From Symsagittifera roscoffensis (taxonomy: Eukaryota; Xenacoelomorpha; Acoela; Convolutidae), in contig NC_087069.1 in assembly GCF_963678635.1 (NCBI RefSeq), forward strand, positions 7,822,633 through 7,886,632: 64,000 bases of DNA, in the 5' to 3' direction. Numbering within the stretch: position 1 is the stretch's first letter; every line of letters starts with the position of its first letter. The position numbers were made by a program, and so were the translations under genes. The notes beneath the pieces were generated by a model. It saw only the letters and a list, made by a program, of their open reading frames with translations. It was not told the DNA's origin and did not search any database. Shown here one piece after another: positions 24,824-35,930 of this stretch.

Positions 24824-26341
24824 TGTCCCTGTTGAGTGTGGAACACGTTGATCAGCTTGCCACTCTACCCTCCGGTCACCGGCAAAATCACCATTAACGT
24901 GCTTAAACACTCAAATTACACTCGAGGGAGGGTATCCAACCCTTCACCAAAACACACAATCTTTCTATCAGAAAGATATAAATCAATCTGAAACAACAAC
25001 AAATAGGAAGGTCAGATCACATCTCGTCCGGAAATAACATATAAACTGTCACTTTATGTTTTTTACTGTTTTTGGTCTTTTTTGGATTTTTTACTGTTTT
25101 TTGTACTTTTTTGTTTTTAAATAAATTTATTTTTGGCTTTTTCTTGGTTATACACTATTTTTGTTTGGTTTTACGCTTTCTCTTTAATTGTTTTTGGTCC
25201 CGGGACCTCGGGACAAGCGGGTTCATGACTTCCCACCTAACCCTCCGGCCCCCGGAATTTTCGGTGTTAACTAAGTTAAAAAGCTAAATCGTACTAGACG
25301 GAGGGGTACGCACCTTCCCCCTAGTACAAAAACGGTCATTAAGGCCTCTAACTCGGGCATACGCCCGGAGCGGAGGGTACGTCGCTGAAACGCTTGCTGA
25401 TCATGATGGTTTCATGCCTTTAACAGGCCCACCCAGGAGCGCCATAAAAACGTCTATGTAACATTCGCCCAAATATCACACAGCGACGGAGCGTAGAAAA
25501 AGTACCTATTGACGACTGGCAGGCGCCAGTTACCTTAATTCCACTCGTTTTTCACCGTCTCGACCTTGCCAGTTGATTTTCTGGTCTGTCTAGGGCAAAG
25601 TAAAAAGTTACTATTTTTAGGCCATCAGTCAAACGACTTTTGATCAGCTTTCGTTTGCATGCGAACACAACCACATAGCTGAGTCTCGGATCCTCAGACT
25701 ACGTGATTGTCATTAAAAACACGGCTCGAACAACCTATTTTTATATGTTTTTGTGTGACAGTTTTATATTAAATCCATTGGAGATGGATTGACCCTTTCC
25801 TTTCTCTATCTACTCATGCTCTGAAATATTAAATAATAACGGTGTTTAATTAAGATCTAGGACATTACAGCAACTGTTATAGCTAGTTTACCCAGTCCCT
25901 TCACATATAACAGTCTCTGGGGGACCAAGCCTCCGCTCCCGTGATTTTCTTGAGATAACACTCTTATCTCCTATATTTCGTGTCCCGGGAGGGTTCCGTA
26001 GTATTTCTCTTCCCCCCACTGAAGCCTCCGTCTCCACAAATATTCGTCACTAAGGTCCTTATCGTGTGTTATTGCCACGATAAGAGGCTCCGTAATTTTC
26101 CTGTCTCGGATACAACTGTTCGTCACAATTTCTATCGTTGTTCTTATTTTTTCTATTTTATTCAAAATGGCCGTCTTTTTTCTATTTCTCAGAAATGTTC
26201 TGCTTCAAATCGAAATTATAAAAATAAAAATTCCAGAACATTCTGACCCTCCGTCGCAACACTTTTCTGTTCGTAAGGCCTTTCGTCACTCTTTTTTATG
26301 TCGCGGGAAGGTTGTGCTGTGTCATCCGGCAGAATGGCACA
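24824..26341 (-). repeat. 3' LTR
   Basis: 1518 bp, identical by eye to the 5' LTR except for two substitutions (near 25866 and 26000) and a 5-bp deletion in a CCCTT repeat near 25900. It starts TGTCCC and ends GGCACA on the plus strand. It contains a 12-bp perfect palindrome (GGTCCCGGGACC, about 25196-25207) and several CCCTCCG motifs. Confidence 0.95.
25126..25131 (-). promoter_or_regulatory. Candidate LTR polyadenylation signal
   Basis: AATAAA on the minus strand in the 3' LTR (the same motif in the 5' LTR is at 48483-48488). If used, and with transcription starting below the TATA box at 25738-25745, the R region would be unusually long, about 600 bp. Confidence 0.3.
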
Positions 26342-26352
26342 TACTCCCCGGA
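26342..26352 (-). promoter_or_regulatory. 3' polypurine tract candidate
   Basis: Directly next to the 3' LTR the minus strand reads CCGGGGAGTA. A purine-rich tract at this place primes plus-strand DNA synthesis in LTR elements. It is short and has one T, but the position is exact. The surrounding sequence recurs at 36997-37042. Confidence 0.55.
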
Positions 26353-27086
26353 CAAGTCTCCATCAATGTCCCTATTGATCGCACAACACCGGGTTATCGT
26401 CAAGTAGGTATCCAGTTTTCTGTAACCAATCTTACAAATCGCATAAGAAAATGAAATTTATCTACTCCACCTCAACTCACTACGTGTTCACAAATGGCAT
26501 CGTACTACATCTCACTGCCTTTCAACATTTTCACAAAATTTGCACCATGAGGAGTGTCCTAGATAAAATTTCTTTTCTGACTACTTATGTCATCTCACCA
26601 TAAAACTTCTTTTCGCTTCTGATTAAAAAGTGGGACGTGGCACGGCCACGCACCCGTTAAAATTAACTTAACTTCACTCACCAAGTATAATTAGTCATTT
26701 ATGCGGTCCTTTCAATATTAAAACTAAGAAACTCTGTGGCTAGGAAAGTTATTGAGTTACCCACCCTTCTCGAGCGAGTTTACTCAAACTTACCATGTCG
26801 CCACACAGTGAATTTGTGTCTTACACAGGTTAAAAACTTCAGTCAGGAATAAATAGGTAAATATACTCACCTATGCTCCTTATATACATACATAGATAGT
26901 AATAACTAAAATCAACAAAATCAACAATTTCAACAATTGCAACATTTTCAAAGTTTGGTCTGACCAAACTAAATCAAAACAAAAAGTTTAACAAGTTCAA
27001 TAATCAAAACTTGGTTGATTTGTTCAAGTTTTTACACACAAAGACAATCAAGTTTTTTCTCCTTCTCTTCTCTTCCTCTGTCATCT
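26353..27086 (-). other. 3' untranslated region of the element
   Basis: About 730 bp between the ORF3 stop and the polypurine tract. AT-rich, with a CAACAA/CAACAATTTCAACAATTG-like stretch near 26910-26945. No envelope-like frame or other ORF is present here on the element's strand. Confidence 0.6.
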
Positions 27087-30000
27087 TCATTCCATCATTT
27101 CTCCATCCTGATGTTCAGCGTCACTGTCTTCCAGGACTTTCTCTAACATGTCCAGAGAGTTGCGGGCCGTGCCCCAACCCTCCTGTTCCAACAGCCTCGA
27201 TTTACAACAAGGTAGCAAGTCCACATTCACCTTCTGCTCCCGGTTCCTGCAAAAGCTGTTGTGAAGACACAGGCTCACGTTTCGTTCTAGGTCAGCTCTT
27301 AAGACCTCTTTCTTTTCATTTTCAGTAACACAAGGCGCTCCAGCTACTCGCTTCACCGCCGTGGTGACCGCGTTTCTATGCGTCAGGAAAGCTCTCTTGT
27401 AGGCTCCTGGTCCTATGTCTAGCTGGAAAGATTGATAGGCTTCCGTGTTCCTTGACATGTGACGCTTCGCGCGTTCATACATCCAAGATGTCATCACTGC
27501 ACGGAACCAAGGCATCAATCTTTGCCTTGACCATATTCTTTCAATGGCTTTAGGTATTCTCAGAATCTTGCAGGTGGTTCTGAAAAGATCCAATTCACTA
27601 CTCATTTTCACGTTGCTCAGCTGTTCAGGAGTCGGCACGGCCGTCTCCTGCTCATTTGTGTCCGCATAAGCCTCCAACCATCTCACTGCTAGCATGGCGC
27701 TAACCACCACGATTGACACTGGTTGATTCTGATCGGGCAACCCCGTGGAGTACAACTCCTCCACGTCCCAAATTAGGATCAGATTCCCACGTTTGGGGTA
27801 CCACAACGTCTGCGCTAAGCAGTGGCAAGGATACTCCCCATGGGTTCTCACTATGTTCCTTCGGGTCCGATACCCTGAGGCTCCCAGCAACGGTTCCACT
27901 TCCATCAGGATTCTATGTAGATCGTCTTTCTCTTCTATGGTGGGGAATTCAGTGGGTAACGCTCCACTCGCTTTCTGCTTCTGGAACTCACTCACGTTGC
28001 CTTCGTTCAGTATCATGAACTCTTCACCCACAACGTCTTGCAACTCGCCTTCGGATCTCTTCGGGACTGCCCGAAAGATCTTTGCCAACAAGTCATATGA
28101 CCTCTCTGACATTCTGGCCAACCTCACGCACTTTGGCACAGAGAAAAGTTGGTCAACCAACACCTGTTGCGTCCTCGCATCCATCACCACCATGTGCATA
28201 GGATACTTGCTATTACAGTATGGCGCGGAGCTTGAACCCACCATATATTTTGAACCAGTAGGTCTGTGATAGGCTTCACTATCCTTCAGATTCATTTCAT
28301 TCTCTAGGGCTTCTCGCCAGCCTCCAATCTTTTGCTCTGTCTGTAATGCTCCAGGGAATATCTCCACGCTGAGGGACGTCACTAGCTCATGGGCACGCTC
28401 CAAGCGCTCGAGCGATTCTATCGAACTCGTCATGCTGTAAAATCCCAAGGCTGTGATCAGGTTTACGTCCGTCACCCCATGGCAGTCTGCGACCAATTCC
28501 ATGGCACTCTTATCTGACATGCTTAATCTTCCATACAATCGTGCCAGTTGTCGATGCTGCTCGCTCAGCGTAATCAGGCAGTGTCCCACGTTACAAACAT
28601 GTCCTTCCATCCCACCGTGTTGAGCCAAGCATGTGCCTTGCTTCAACCAATTACTCGATGTACCTTCCTCGGACAGCTCCGTGGACGGGTTGCTCTTCTT
28701 CTTCGTCAATCTCATGCTCAGCAGGTGATGTATCATGGCCAGATCATGAAAACTCGCATCATCATCCCTTTCCAACATGACATCCGCGGTCATGTCCCAG
28801 ATTAAGCCTGCGTTAGGATGGGGACACCAGGAAGGCTTCATGAGTTCCCACATCACTACTAGACTGGTTTTCAAGGGACCGTCCCAAGAACCACAATCAA
28901 AACTCACTTGCCCTTTTAGCTCGGGGATCGAGGGTTCGACTACTCGTTCTTCCAAAATAATTCCCAGCTTGGGTTGTTCCATCATCAGCATTCCGATCTC
29001 CTTAATTCGTTCAACCCAGAAGTTGAGCACTGTGACTTGCTCGTAGTCGAAGTATGCTTCCCTGGCTTCTTCGTTCACGAAGGGATTATACGCCATCCCT
29101 GGTATGCCAGACACGTATTGGAACGACTTCAGTCTCCCTAGTGTTGCAAACTCTTTTTGTCCTCTGACCGCTTCAATCAAGTCTCGACTCACTTTCAATT
29201 CTTTATTGGAGTATCTTCTCACTTCTTCCAACTTGCGATAGCTTTCCATATCATTCGACTCCTTGCTTGGCACGGTCAATGGCATGTCCTGATATAGCTC
29301 TAGGAGAGCCCTAAGGAAGTTCCTTTCGCAATCAACTCCCTTTTGCCGAATGATCTTTACACATTCTCCCAACACAGGAGTGGGGATGCGATCCACCACA
29401 AACCTGACAAAGCAAAGGGCATCCTTCCGCTTAGCCCATGCTATCGCTGAATCGTCTTTTGAGATCAATGTTCGTAAAGCTTCCATCAATTCTAGCTCCT
29501 GTTCTTGTGATTTCGAGTCGTTACTGGCTTCATACTCCGCCTTTTTGATGCCCATCAAGCACCAAGCCAGTCGTACTTGCAGATCAGTTCTCACGCAAGG
29601 ATGAGCCAGGTATGCTGCTACAGTCGCAGGTGCATTCATCGTCTCATCGAAGTATTTCTGGAGGGCCGCCCTCCAAGAAATCTCTAGCAATTTTTCCAAT
29701 CCAATTTCGTTCGCTTCTGATGACATTACTGTCCCATACTCTTTTCGATGGAAGTTAGAGTTCTCCGTAAGCCCCTTCAAATATTCTTGCATGGCTCGCT
29801 TTTCGCTCCAAGCCATCAGGTGCCCTCTCGCGGAGTTCCTCGCTTTCAACATTTCCACATAACCCCCTGCCGGATCTCCCATGTGGACCGATTCCGGCAC
29901 GTCGAGTTGTCCTTCCAGTTTCAACTTGGCCATGTTGATTCGCGAGGGCCTGTAATCTTCAAGTCCTCCAGATCCACATTGACTGATTACTTCCATTTCT

Positions 30001-33000
30001 AATTTAGTGTCTGCCAGGGTTCGCGCCGTCTTCTTCGACCTTGTGGCGGTTACGGTCAGACCTGCCAAGAGCATAGGGGGTATCAGATTCTCTTTTTCTC
30101 CCCCTGTCAGCGTTGTACTATCTCCCTGCCCGCTCTCGCCTGAACGACCTGCGCTCGTTAAAGAGGTCACCACTGCGTTGGCTCTTGACTTCACCACTCT
30201 CGGGTTCATGGCTCGACTTCCTGTCTTCCCTTTTAGTCGCTTCAGCCCTTTCCTGGCTCGTCTGACAGGTAATTTCTTTGCAACATGCTGATCATCGGCA
30301 CTGTCTTCTGTTACTGACTCGGTCAGAACATCCGACTCCATGGAGCTCACTATTTTCTCCAGGACCTCACGCATAATGGGTTGGTTCAATCCCACCTTCA
30401 TTATGGACTGCGTCCCATATCGCCTTATCACGTCCCAAGATTTCTCCATGAAGTTTACTCGGCTCCAGATTGCTCCTGTCTTGCCTTCCAACTCCATTTG
30501 ATATCTTTCCCATTCTTCTTCTGGTAATGTGCTGAGGAACGATATCTTCATTGACTCTTCAATTTTCCTCCTCCTTGGTGACTCATAAAGCAGTTTCTGC
30601 GGATCCCTGCTTCGGCACTCTCTAGCCTGGCTTATTGGGTCTATCGGAGATAGATCGGCTGACGCCTCCTTTGTAGGAGACATGAAGGACGATGGTGCCA
30701 TTAACAATAGACTCCCATCGACTTCCCCATCGTCATCTTCACTGAACCGGTACTCTAGCAAGTCCCTTTCCAACGCTCCTAGATCGGTCTCTCCCGATTT
30801 CTCCGTCTTGCTTCCGGTCCCTTCATCGTTATCGTCCTGATCCATCAATTCATCGTCGTCCGCATCAGGTTTCGGCCTAGGTCCCGAGGGTCCTTGTCGT
30901 GCGTCTGCGCCCGAATCCGGCCGAGCCGGTACGGCCATGTCTCCTGCATGATAAAACAATTCATCATCGACCAGGAACTCTACTAACTCCTCACCATGTG
31001 GGGCCAGGTCTTCTATCGTTATATATGTGCCTCCTCTGCTCTCTCTTGCCACTTCCTGCATCACCACTTTCGCTTCTCCTGACCACTTCAGTCTCGATAA
31101 GTCATCCGCGGAAGAATACACTTCGTTCCACGTTTCAGCCGAGACCTCTGGTCTCCTGGAGGGTAGTGCTTTGATCTTCTTCCTGCTCCAGGCATAGGGG
31201 AATGAGAAGTCGAACGTATGCGCGGCAGCGACGTTCCAGCTGATGAAGCGCGGCTCCATCCCTCCACTCCACTTCTGCATTCTCTTCTCCGCGTCACGGG
31301 CTGCTCCGATACGAGGGGCAATGATGGGAGATGTGACTCCCAACAACATCCTCCTTATCGGTGGATATCGATGGCATTGGTCCGGCAGCGGCCTGGACCC
31401 AGGAAGCCATGTTTGTTGATTCTCTTTTGCATGGGCATAGGCTCCCGGCAATTGAGGTACTACCACAGCCTCTCCTGTATCTTTCACCACTGGTCTCAGA
31501 TTCCAGAGTTTTGGGTTGAACTGGATGTGGGACAGATCCTCACGACCCATTCGGCATTTGAAGTGGTTGTTGAAATCCATCAACACCCAACCTGGCTCTG
31601 CTATTCTTCCGAACAACCTATCATCGCTAGCCAGCTTTCTCAGTTCACTCTGCTCTACCCAATTCAGCACGGAACAATCCACTACTGAGACCAGGTTGAC
31701 GTACAACACTGAATTCCTGTACGCTTTAACTTGCACATCCGGGAACGCAAAGGACATCACCGGTCCATAAACCACTGTGACGAATTCCCTCAGTCCGTGG
31801 ACCAGAGCCAACGGATCAATCCGCATCATGACAGCTAAGTCTGTTAATAAGGGCATGCCACAATACTGTTTGCATTCGCTTGCGTTCGTCGCCACTTTGT
31901 CCTCTCCTGTTACGCTTCTGTTCTGTTGCAGGAGGTATTGAAGTAGGAGTGTCCTCCAGTCTTTCATCTTCTTGAGCGAGGCGGTTTCCAACTGTGCATT
32001 GAACTCACGACTGGGTCCCTGCAGTTGTTCAGGGTAACGCAATAGCACAAGCAAGTCTCCCAGCCGACCATAGGTCATGGCAATCAGGGTCAAGAGTCCA
32101 TCCAACCTCAAATCGGCCAACGCTTGGGTAAAGAGGCTTGCCGGTCCTTTCACAAAGTTTTCATGACCAAATGTCACGTATAAGGCTAGCACCAGGCCAA
32201 TCGACAACTTCCTGATGTCTTTGACAAAACTTGCGATCAGGTTCCTAGATGCCCTCGGATAGCACGTCGATAGGAAAGATGGCGTCCATCCCACTCCCAT
32301 TCCGCCCAAGATAGCATCCGATCGTTCGTACTGTGCTTTCGTGGCCAGCACGTCAGCTTGGAACTTGTCCAACGACATCGTATTCACATCTTGCATCAGC
32401 TCCAACATCTTGCCTCCAGCCAACTCCCGGGCATCAAGTAGACTCTTCAAATACGCGTGTATCTCTTTGATTATTGCCGGCGCATACTCAAACGCGTCCT
32501 CACCCAAGGTGCACAGCCTCGGTGACAGATACAACCATATGTTGTTGTGTGGCTTCGTACGCAAAGCCATTGCCATGAGGTCCTCCTCTGCTGACGTCAT
32601 GTTCTTCCTGATCATCCTTCCCTGCTCATTCTCTTTATGATCCATCTGCCTGAACCAGAGATCGTCAGCCACCTGTTGTACTAACAGATGATCGTCACCT
32701 ACCCCTGGTCTTAGCTTCAATAATCTTGCGAAGTTGGACAGCTCCAACCCCAGAACTTCATCTAGCACCAACCGAGTTGTGCTACAATCTCTGAGTCCCT
32801 GTATGGCATTCGAGATGTCAGACCAAACAGCGGGAAGCTCAGATCGGGACGGATAATAATTGTCCGGGTCCACCACTCTGTTTGGGGCAGGAATTATCAC
32901 GTTATATATCCCCTCCGCTATCGTCGTGACCATCGTGTACACAAATTGAAGGGGTTCAGGCAACGCAGCGTAGCCTGGTGACAATACAAAGATCACCTTC

Positions 33001-35930
33001 ACCACATTCATGGTGAACCGTTGTCTTGCTGCTGCCTCTACCTCGGCCATCGCCAAGAGCAGTGTCATTATCGCTTCCCCTATAACTTCGTTACTCGGGA
33101 TCGATCCATCCGTCAGACGTGACAATAGGCCTCTGCTTTGTAGATGATCATTCGAGCCTGCAACCACTATCACCTGCGGCTCCATGCTGACCACTCTCCG
33201 TACACTTATCATCATGCCTATCGCCTGTCCCCAGTCCAGCTTAGGCGCCGTTAAGAAAATCACATCAGGCCAGAATAGAGAACGGGGTGTATAGAGATAA
33301 TCGGAGCCGGCCACAACCAGATACTTGGCAGCCTTCATGTCCAAGGGATCATACGCTGCAAAAAGGCCATCACCTACTGGGGCCTTCAGATTCCCATATC
33401 TCTTATCGTCTCCAACCACTGTTGTGGTTCGGGGGTAATCCCTAGAATACTCGCCCGGCGTCTGACCGGGTGGTTTAGCGAATTGTCTAAACATCTTGTG
33501 ATGTTTGTTGTTGGGCTTGTTCTCCGTCTGGAACTTGCCTTTGCGCACAGGTGGTGTCCTTTCCCGGGCCCTATCTCGAACGTCGGTGAGCGACCGGGTG
33601 TTTAGAGGTCCAAAGGTATTGTCATGAGGCAATCCATCCAAGTCCGCATGTCGGAGTGAGGTCGAGGAGCTGAATTTCTCCTGCTCTGCTAGCAGCCAAT
33701 CCACGCCCGGTATCCGATAAAGTCGCGACACTGTGGGACTTTCACCGCCAGTCATTCTCATCACATCTTCCCGACACGTCAGGGTATTCATATTCAACTT
33801 CGCCGACATGTCCGTCTTATACTGACCCCAATGGCTAGGATCTGATCTATTCCAAAGCAATCTGCTGCCAGATTCAATTCCCTCCGCTGGCACGGTACTT
33901 GTCGACGGTCCTGCCGTCGAAGCAGGATTTGTCGTGGCAGGCGAATCATTCCTCCTAGACACGGTCTGGGAGTTGTTTCTATTACTTTGTTCCACCGATC
34001 TGCCGAGTCGGCTTCCAATCGATTGCGGCCTGGGAGGAGGGGCAGTCCCCAGCCTGTCTCTCACGTTTGAGCTCGGAGCGACGGTTACGGCTCCAACCGT
34101 CTCCGTTGCCAAGGGCCCTAGGCGGTTGGCGAGGGATTCGGGCACGGTTGCCCTTATTCTACTCCCTCCGGTCAAATTGGTCCGAGCCAAAGAACCGGTC
34201 GCCCTCAACTCTTGCTCCACTTCTCTCAACTGCGTCTGAAACACATCGTTAATCCAATGTCTCCCTCGTTGGCTATTAAAGTGCACTCCATCTCTGGTGA
34301 GCTCGAGGTGATCAGTCATGCGTAGCATATTTTCAAGATCCAGGAGTCGCAACTCGCCAGGATTGTTCCTCACCAGATTGCGGGTCATTTCATTCCACCG
34401 CGTTACGTTGCCATTCATAAAATCCGCAGCTACAGTGCCCACCAAAGGATTTGGCGGTATCGTGCACAGGATCACGAGCCTGGGTCTATACTTTTCCTTC
34501 AATTCGTTCAATAGACACACCAACAGAGGTTCCCACTTGTTCTCTGGAGTTACGGGGGCTCTCGAGACGTCATTAGTCCCCAGCATTATTATCAATGTAT
34601 CCAGACGATCCTCGCCCTGGAACTCCATCATTTTGATCACTTGAGCCACTGAGGCTCCTCCAAAGGACAGAGTGGTAGTCTGGCCATAGACGAAGATCTC
34701 ATTCAGATCTCTCACCAGACTGTCTCCAATGATCAAATGGCGACTCCCTGGGGGAATCACTTGGTCGCTCGTGGCGGGGTTCCAGCTCATGTCATTCAAG
34801 CAGGCTCGAGGATGCTCGGCTGGCACTTGCGTGAACTGATGACGTGTCATCAGGTTCTTCCTGATATCTACCACGCGAGACTTCTCGAAGACTCCACCAG
34901 GCGCAGAGCACGCTATCGTGCGGGTTGCTCGCTCAGAGCCATCTGATGAATGATCACGACGCTGGGAAGGAACGATCCTAGCCAGTGTCCGCTCAGTGCC
35001 TCTGTTGATTTCATCCATTGCGGCTCTGGCCACTTGGTTGAATGATTCCTGGAATTGAGGAGCTAGATAGGTGTCCGAAGGGTCTGGTATCGTGAACCTT
35101 TGATTCGAAGCAGACGGTCTCGTCTGCTGAGGAGCCTCGGGCCCCCTTGATGCACGCAAATCCAGAACCTCAGGTCCTCTCGATGCGCACAGCTCCTGTG
35201 CCGTTGTCCTGGGGCGTGTGTCGTTAGATCCCTCCGAGGGTCTCATGCTCGCCAGGATTTCCGGTGACACTTGGCTCACCTTCGCCATATACAGCTCCTT
35301 CAGGTGCTTTATCTCATCCTCCTTGTAGGCCACCTGCAGATCTTCGAATTTCTTTTTCCATTCGTCTCTCTCCCGAGCTATGGTCCTGTACTCCTGAAGT
35401 TTGGCACACAGCTCACTCTGATCCCTCTCCTTCTTCTCCAGTGTTTCAATCGTTTCCGACGTCTGGATCTCCATCTCGCTCACTCTCACTCTCTTCAGGG
35501 GAGGAGCAGCTGTTGGAGAGTCGACCGAGTGTGACGGGCCTGGCCCATCACGCTGTCTCTTCGCTCCGATTAATGGCTGCGCAGGTTGGACAGGTAAGGG
35601 CATCTCACCTAGCCGGTGGTCCCTTTGCTCACCTAGTCCCGGCTCACGAGCCAGGTCGTGGCCAGACATTTCTCCGCGCCTCCATCTCATCAATCGGTTT
35701 CGGCCTCTCTCGGCGGTCCCGGACTCACCGAAGGCCAACATCAACACTACTTCCGTAGGGCGATTCCCTCGACCCTCTCTTCCCAGTGCATTGAGGAGTG
35801 CGACCACAAACATCGCCAACCCCGGGTCTTCTCGTGTAAAGTCACAATCGATCAGCCGCTGATAGATCTCGTCTAGAGTCGCTCCTAGACTCGCTGAGAG
35901 GAATTCCATGAGTTCGTTAGTATCTCCCAT
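27087..35930 (-). CDS. Retroelement ORF3: 2947-aa protein with canonical and degenerate SGNH-hydrolase-like domains
   Basis: Starts at the ATG at 35930 and ends at TGA. Residues 1-160 are low-complexity with basic clusters (LKRVRV), and about 155-230 look like a coiled coil. Residues about 395-565 show the SGNH/GDSL hydrolase blocks: GDS at 402-404, GTND at 451-454, and D547-G-V-H550, giving the expected Ser-Asp-His triad. Residues about 865-1040 look like a second such domain with AGSD (S876), AGSND (925-928) and DNYY (1023-1026). Block spacing is nearly the same, but the catalytic His is replaced by Tyr. The next 1900 residues have no family I recognise, with an acidic tract (DADDDELMDQDDNDEG) and a basic tract (VRRARKGLKRLKGK) in the middle. 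There is no signal peptide and no clear membrane anchor, so it is not envelope-like. SGNH enzymes are esterases or acyl hydrolases; the substrate here is unknown. Confidence 0.9.
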   Translation of the reverse strand: MGDTNELMEFLSASLGATLDEIYQRLIDCDFTREDPGLAMFVVALLNALGREGRGNRPTEVVLMLAFGESGTAERGRNRLMRWRRGEMSGHDLAREPGLGEQRDHRLGEMPLPVQPAQPLIGAKRQRDGPGPSHSVDSPTAAPPLKRVRVSEMEIQTSETIETLEKKERDQSELCAKLQEYRTIARERDEWKKKFEDLQVAYKEDEIKHLKELYMAKVSQVSPEILASMRPSEGSNDTRPRTTAQELCASRGPEVLDLRASRGPEAPQQTRPSASNQRFTIPDPSDTYLAPQFQESFNQVARAAMDEINRGTERTLARIVPSQRRDHSSDGSERATRTIACSAPGGVFEKSRVVDIRKNLMTRHQFTQVPAEHPRACLNDMSWNPATSDQVIPPGSRHLIIGDSLVRDLNEIFVYGQTTTLSFGGASVAQVIKMMEFQGEDRLDTLIIMLGTNDVSRAPVTPENKWEPLLVCLLNELKEKYRPRLVILCTIPPNPLVGTVAADFMNGNVTRWNEMTRNLVRNNPGELRLLDLENMLRMTDHLELTRDGVHFNSQRGRHWINDVFQTQLREVEQELRATGSLARTNLTGGSRIRATVPESLANRLGPLATETVGAVTVAPSSNVRDRLGTAPPPRPQSIGSRLGRSVEQSNRNNSQTVSRRNDSPATTNPASTAGPSTSTVPAEGIESGSRLLWNRSDPSHWGQYKTDMSAKLNMNTLTCREDVMRMTGGESPTVSRLYRIPGVDWLLAEQEKFSSSTSLRHADLDGLPHDNTFGPLNTRSLTDVRDRARERTPPVRKGKFQTENKPNNKHHKMFRQFAKPPGQTPGEYSRDYPRTTTVVGDDKRYGNLKAPVGDGLFAAYDPLDMKAAKYLVVAGSDYLYTPRSLFWPDVIFLTAPKLDWGQAIGMMISVRRVVSMEPQVIVVAGSNDHLQSRGLLSRLTDGSIPSNEVIGEAIMTLLLAMAEVEAAARQRFTMNVVKVIFVLSPGYAALPEPLQFVYTMVTTIAEGIYNVIIPAPNRVVDPDNYYPSRSELPAVWSDISNAIQGLRDCSTTRLVLDEVLGLELSNFARLLKLRPGVGDDHLLVQQVADDLWFRQMDHKENEQGRMIRKNMTSAEEDLMAMALRTKPHNNIWLYLSPRLCTLGEDAFEYAPAIIKEIHAYLKSLLDARELAGGKMLELMQDVNTMSLDKFQADVLATKAQYERSDAILGGMGVGWTPSFLSTCYPRASRNLIASFVKDIRKLSIGLVLALYVTFGHENFVKGPASLFTQALADLRLDGLLTLIAMTYGRLGDLLVLLRYPEQLQGPSREFNAQLETASLKKMKDWRTLLLQYLLQQNRSVTGEDKVATNASECKQYCGMPLLTDLAVMMRIDPLALVHGLREFVTVVYGPVMSFAFPDVQVKAYRNSVLYVNLVSVVDCSVLNWVEQSELRKLASDDRLFGRIAEPGWVLMDFNNHFKCRMGREDLSHIQFNPKLWNLRPVVKDTGEAVVVPQLPGAYAHAKENQQTWLPGSRPLPDQCHRYPPIRRMLLGVTSPIIAPRIGAARDAEKRMQKWSGGMEPRFISWNVAAAHTFDFSFPYAWSRKKIKALPSRRPEVSAETWNEVYSSADDLSRLKWSGEAKVVMQEVARESRGGTYITIEDLAPHGEELVEFLVDDELFYHAGDMAVPARPDSGADARQGPSGPRPKPDADDDELMDQDDNDEGTGSKTEKSGETDLGALERDLLEYRFSEDDDGEVDGSLLLMAPSSFMSPTKEASADLSPIDPISQARECRSRDPQKLLYESPRRRKIEESMKISFLSTLPEEEWERYQMELEGKTGAIWSRVNFMEKSWDVIRRYGTQSIMKVGLNQPIMREVLEKIVSSMESDVLTESVTEDSADDQHVAKKLPVRRARKGLKRLKGKTGSRAMNPRVVKSRANAVVTSLTSAGRSGESGQGDSTTLTGGEKENLIPPMLLAGLTVTATRSKKTARTLADTKLEMEVISQCGSGGLEDYRPSRINMAKLKLEGQLDVPESVHMGDPAGGYVEMLKARNSARGHLMAWSEKRAMQEYLKGLTENSNFHRKEYGTVMSSEANEIGLEKLLEISWRAALQKYFDETMNAPATVAAYLAHPCVRTDLQVRLAWCLMGIKKAEYEASNDSKSQEQELELMEALRTLISKDDSAIAWAKRKDALCFVRFVVDRIPTPVLGECVKIIRQKGVDCERNFLRALLELYQDMPLTVPSKESNDMESYRKLEEVRRYSNKELKVSRDLIEAVRGQKEFATLGRLKSFQYVSGIPGMAYNPFVNEEAREAYFDYEQVTVLNFWVERIKEIGMLMMEQPKLGIILEERVVEPSIPELKGQVSFDCGSWDGPLKTSLVVMWELMKPSWCPHPNAGLIWDMTADVMLERDDDASFHDLAMIHHLLSMRLTKKKSNPSTELSEEGTSSNWLKQGTCLAQHGGMEGHVCNVGHCLITLSEQHRQLARLYGRLSMSDKSAMELVADCHGVTDVNLITALGFYSMTSSIESLERLERAHELVTSLSVEIFPGALQTEQKIGGWREALENEMNLKDSEAYHRPTGSKYMVGSSSAPYCNSKYPMHMVVMDARTQQVLVDQLFSVPKCVRLARMSERSYDLLAKIFRAVPKRSEGELQDVVGEEFMILNEGNVSEFQKQKASGALPTEFPTIEEKDDLHRILMEVEPLLGASGYRTRRNIVRTHGEYPCHCLAQTLWYPKRGNLILIWDVEELYSTGLPDQNQPVSIVVVSAMLAVRWLEAYADTNEQETAVPTPEQLSNVKMSSELDLFRTTCKILRIPKAIERIWSRQRLMPWFRAVMTSWMYERAKRHMSRNTEAYQSFQLDIGPGAYKRAFLTHRNAVTTAVKRVAGAPCVTENEKKEVLRADLERNVSLCLHNSFCRNREQKVNVDLLPCCKSRLLEQEGWGTARNSLDMLEKVLEDSDAEHQDGEMME

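Noticed and set aside
27087-35930. ORF3 as an envelope glycoprotein
   Set aside because: No signal peptide, furin-type site or convincing membrane anchor, and SGNH-type motifs are present instead. Position alone is not enough.
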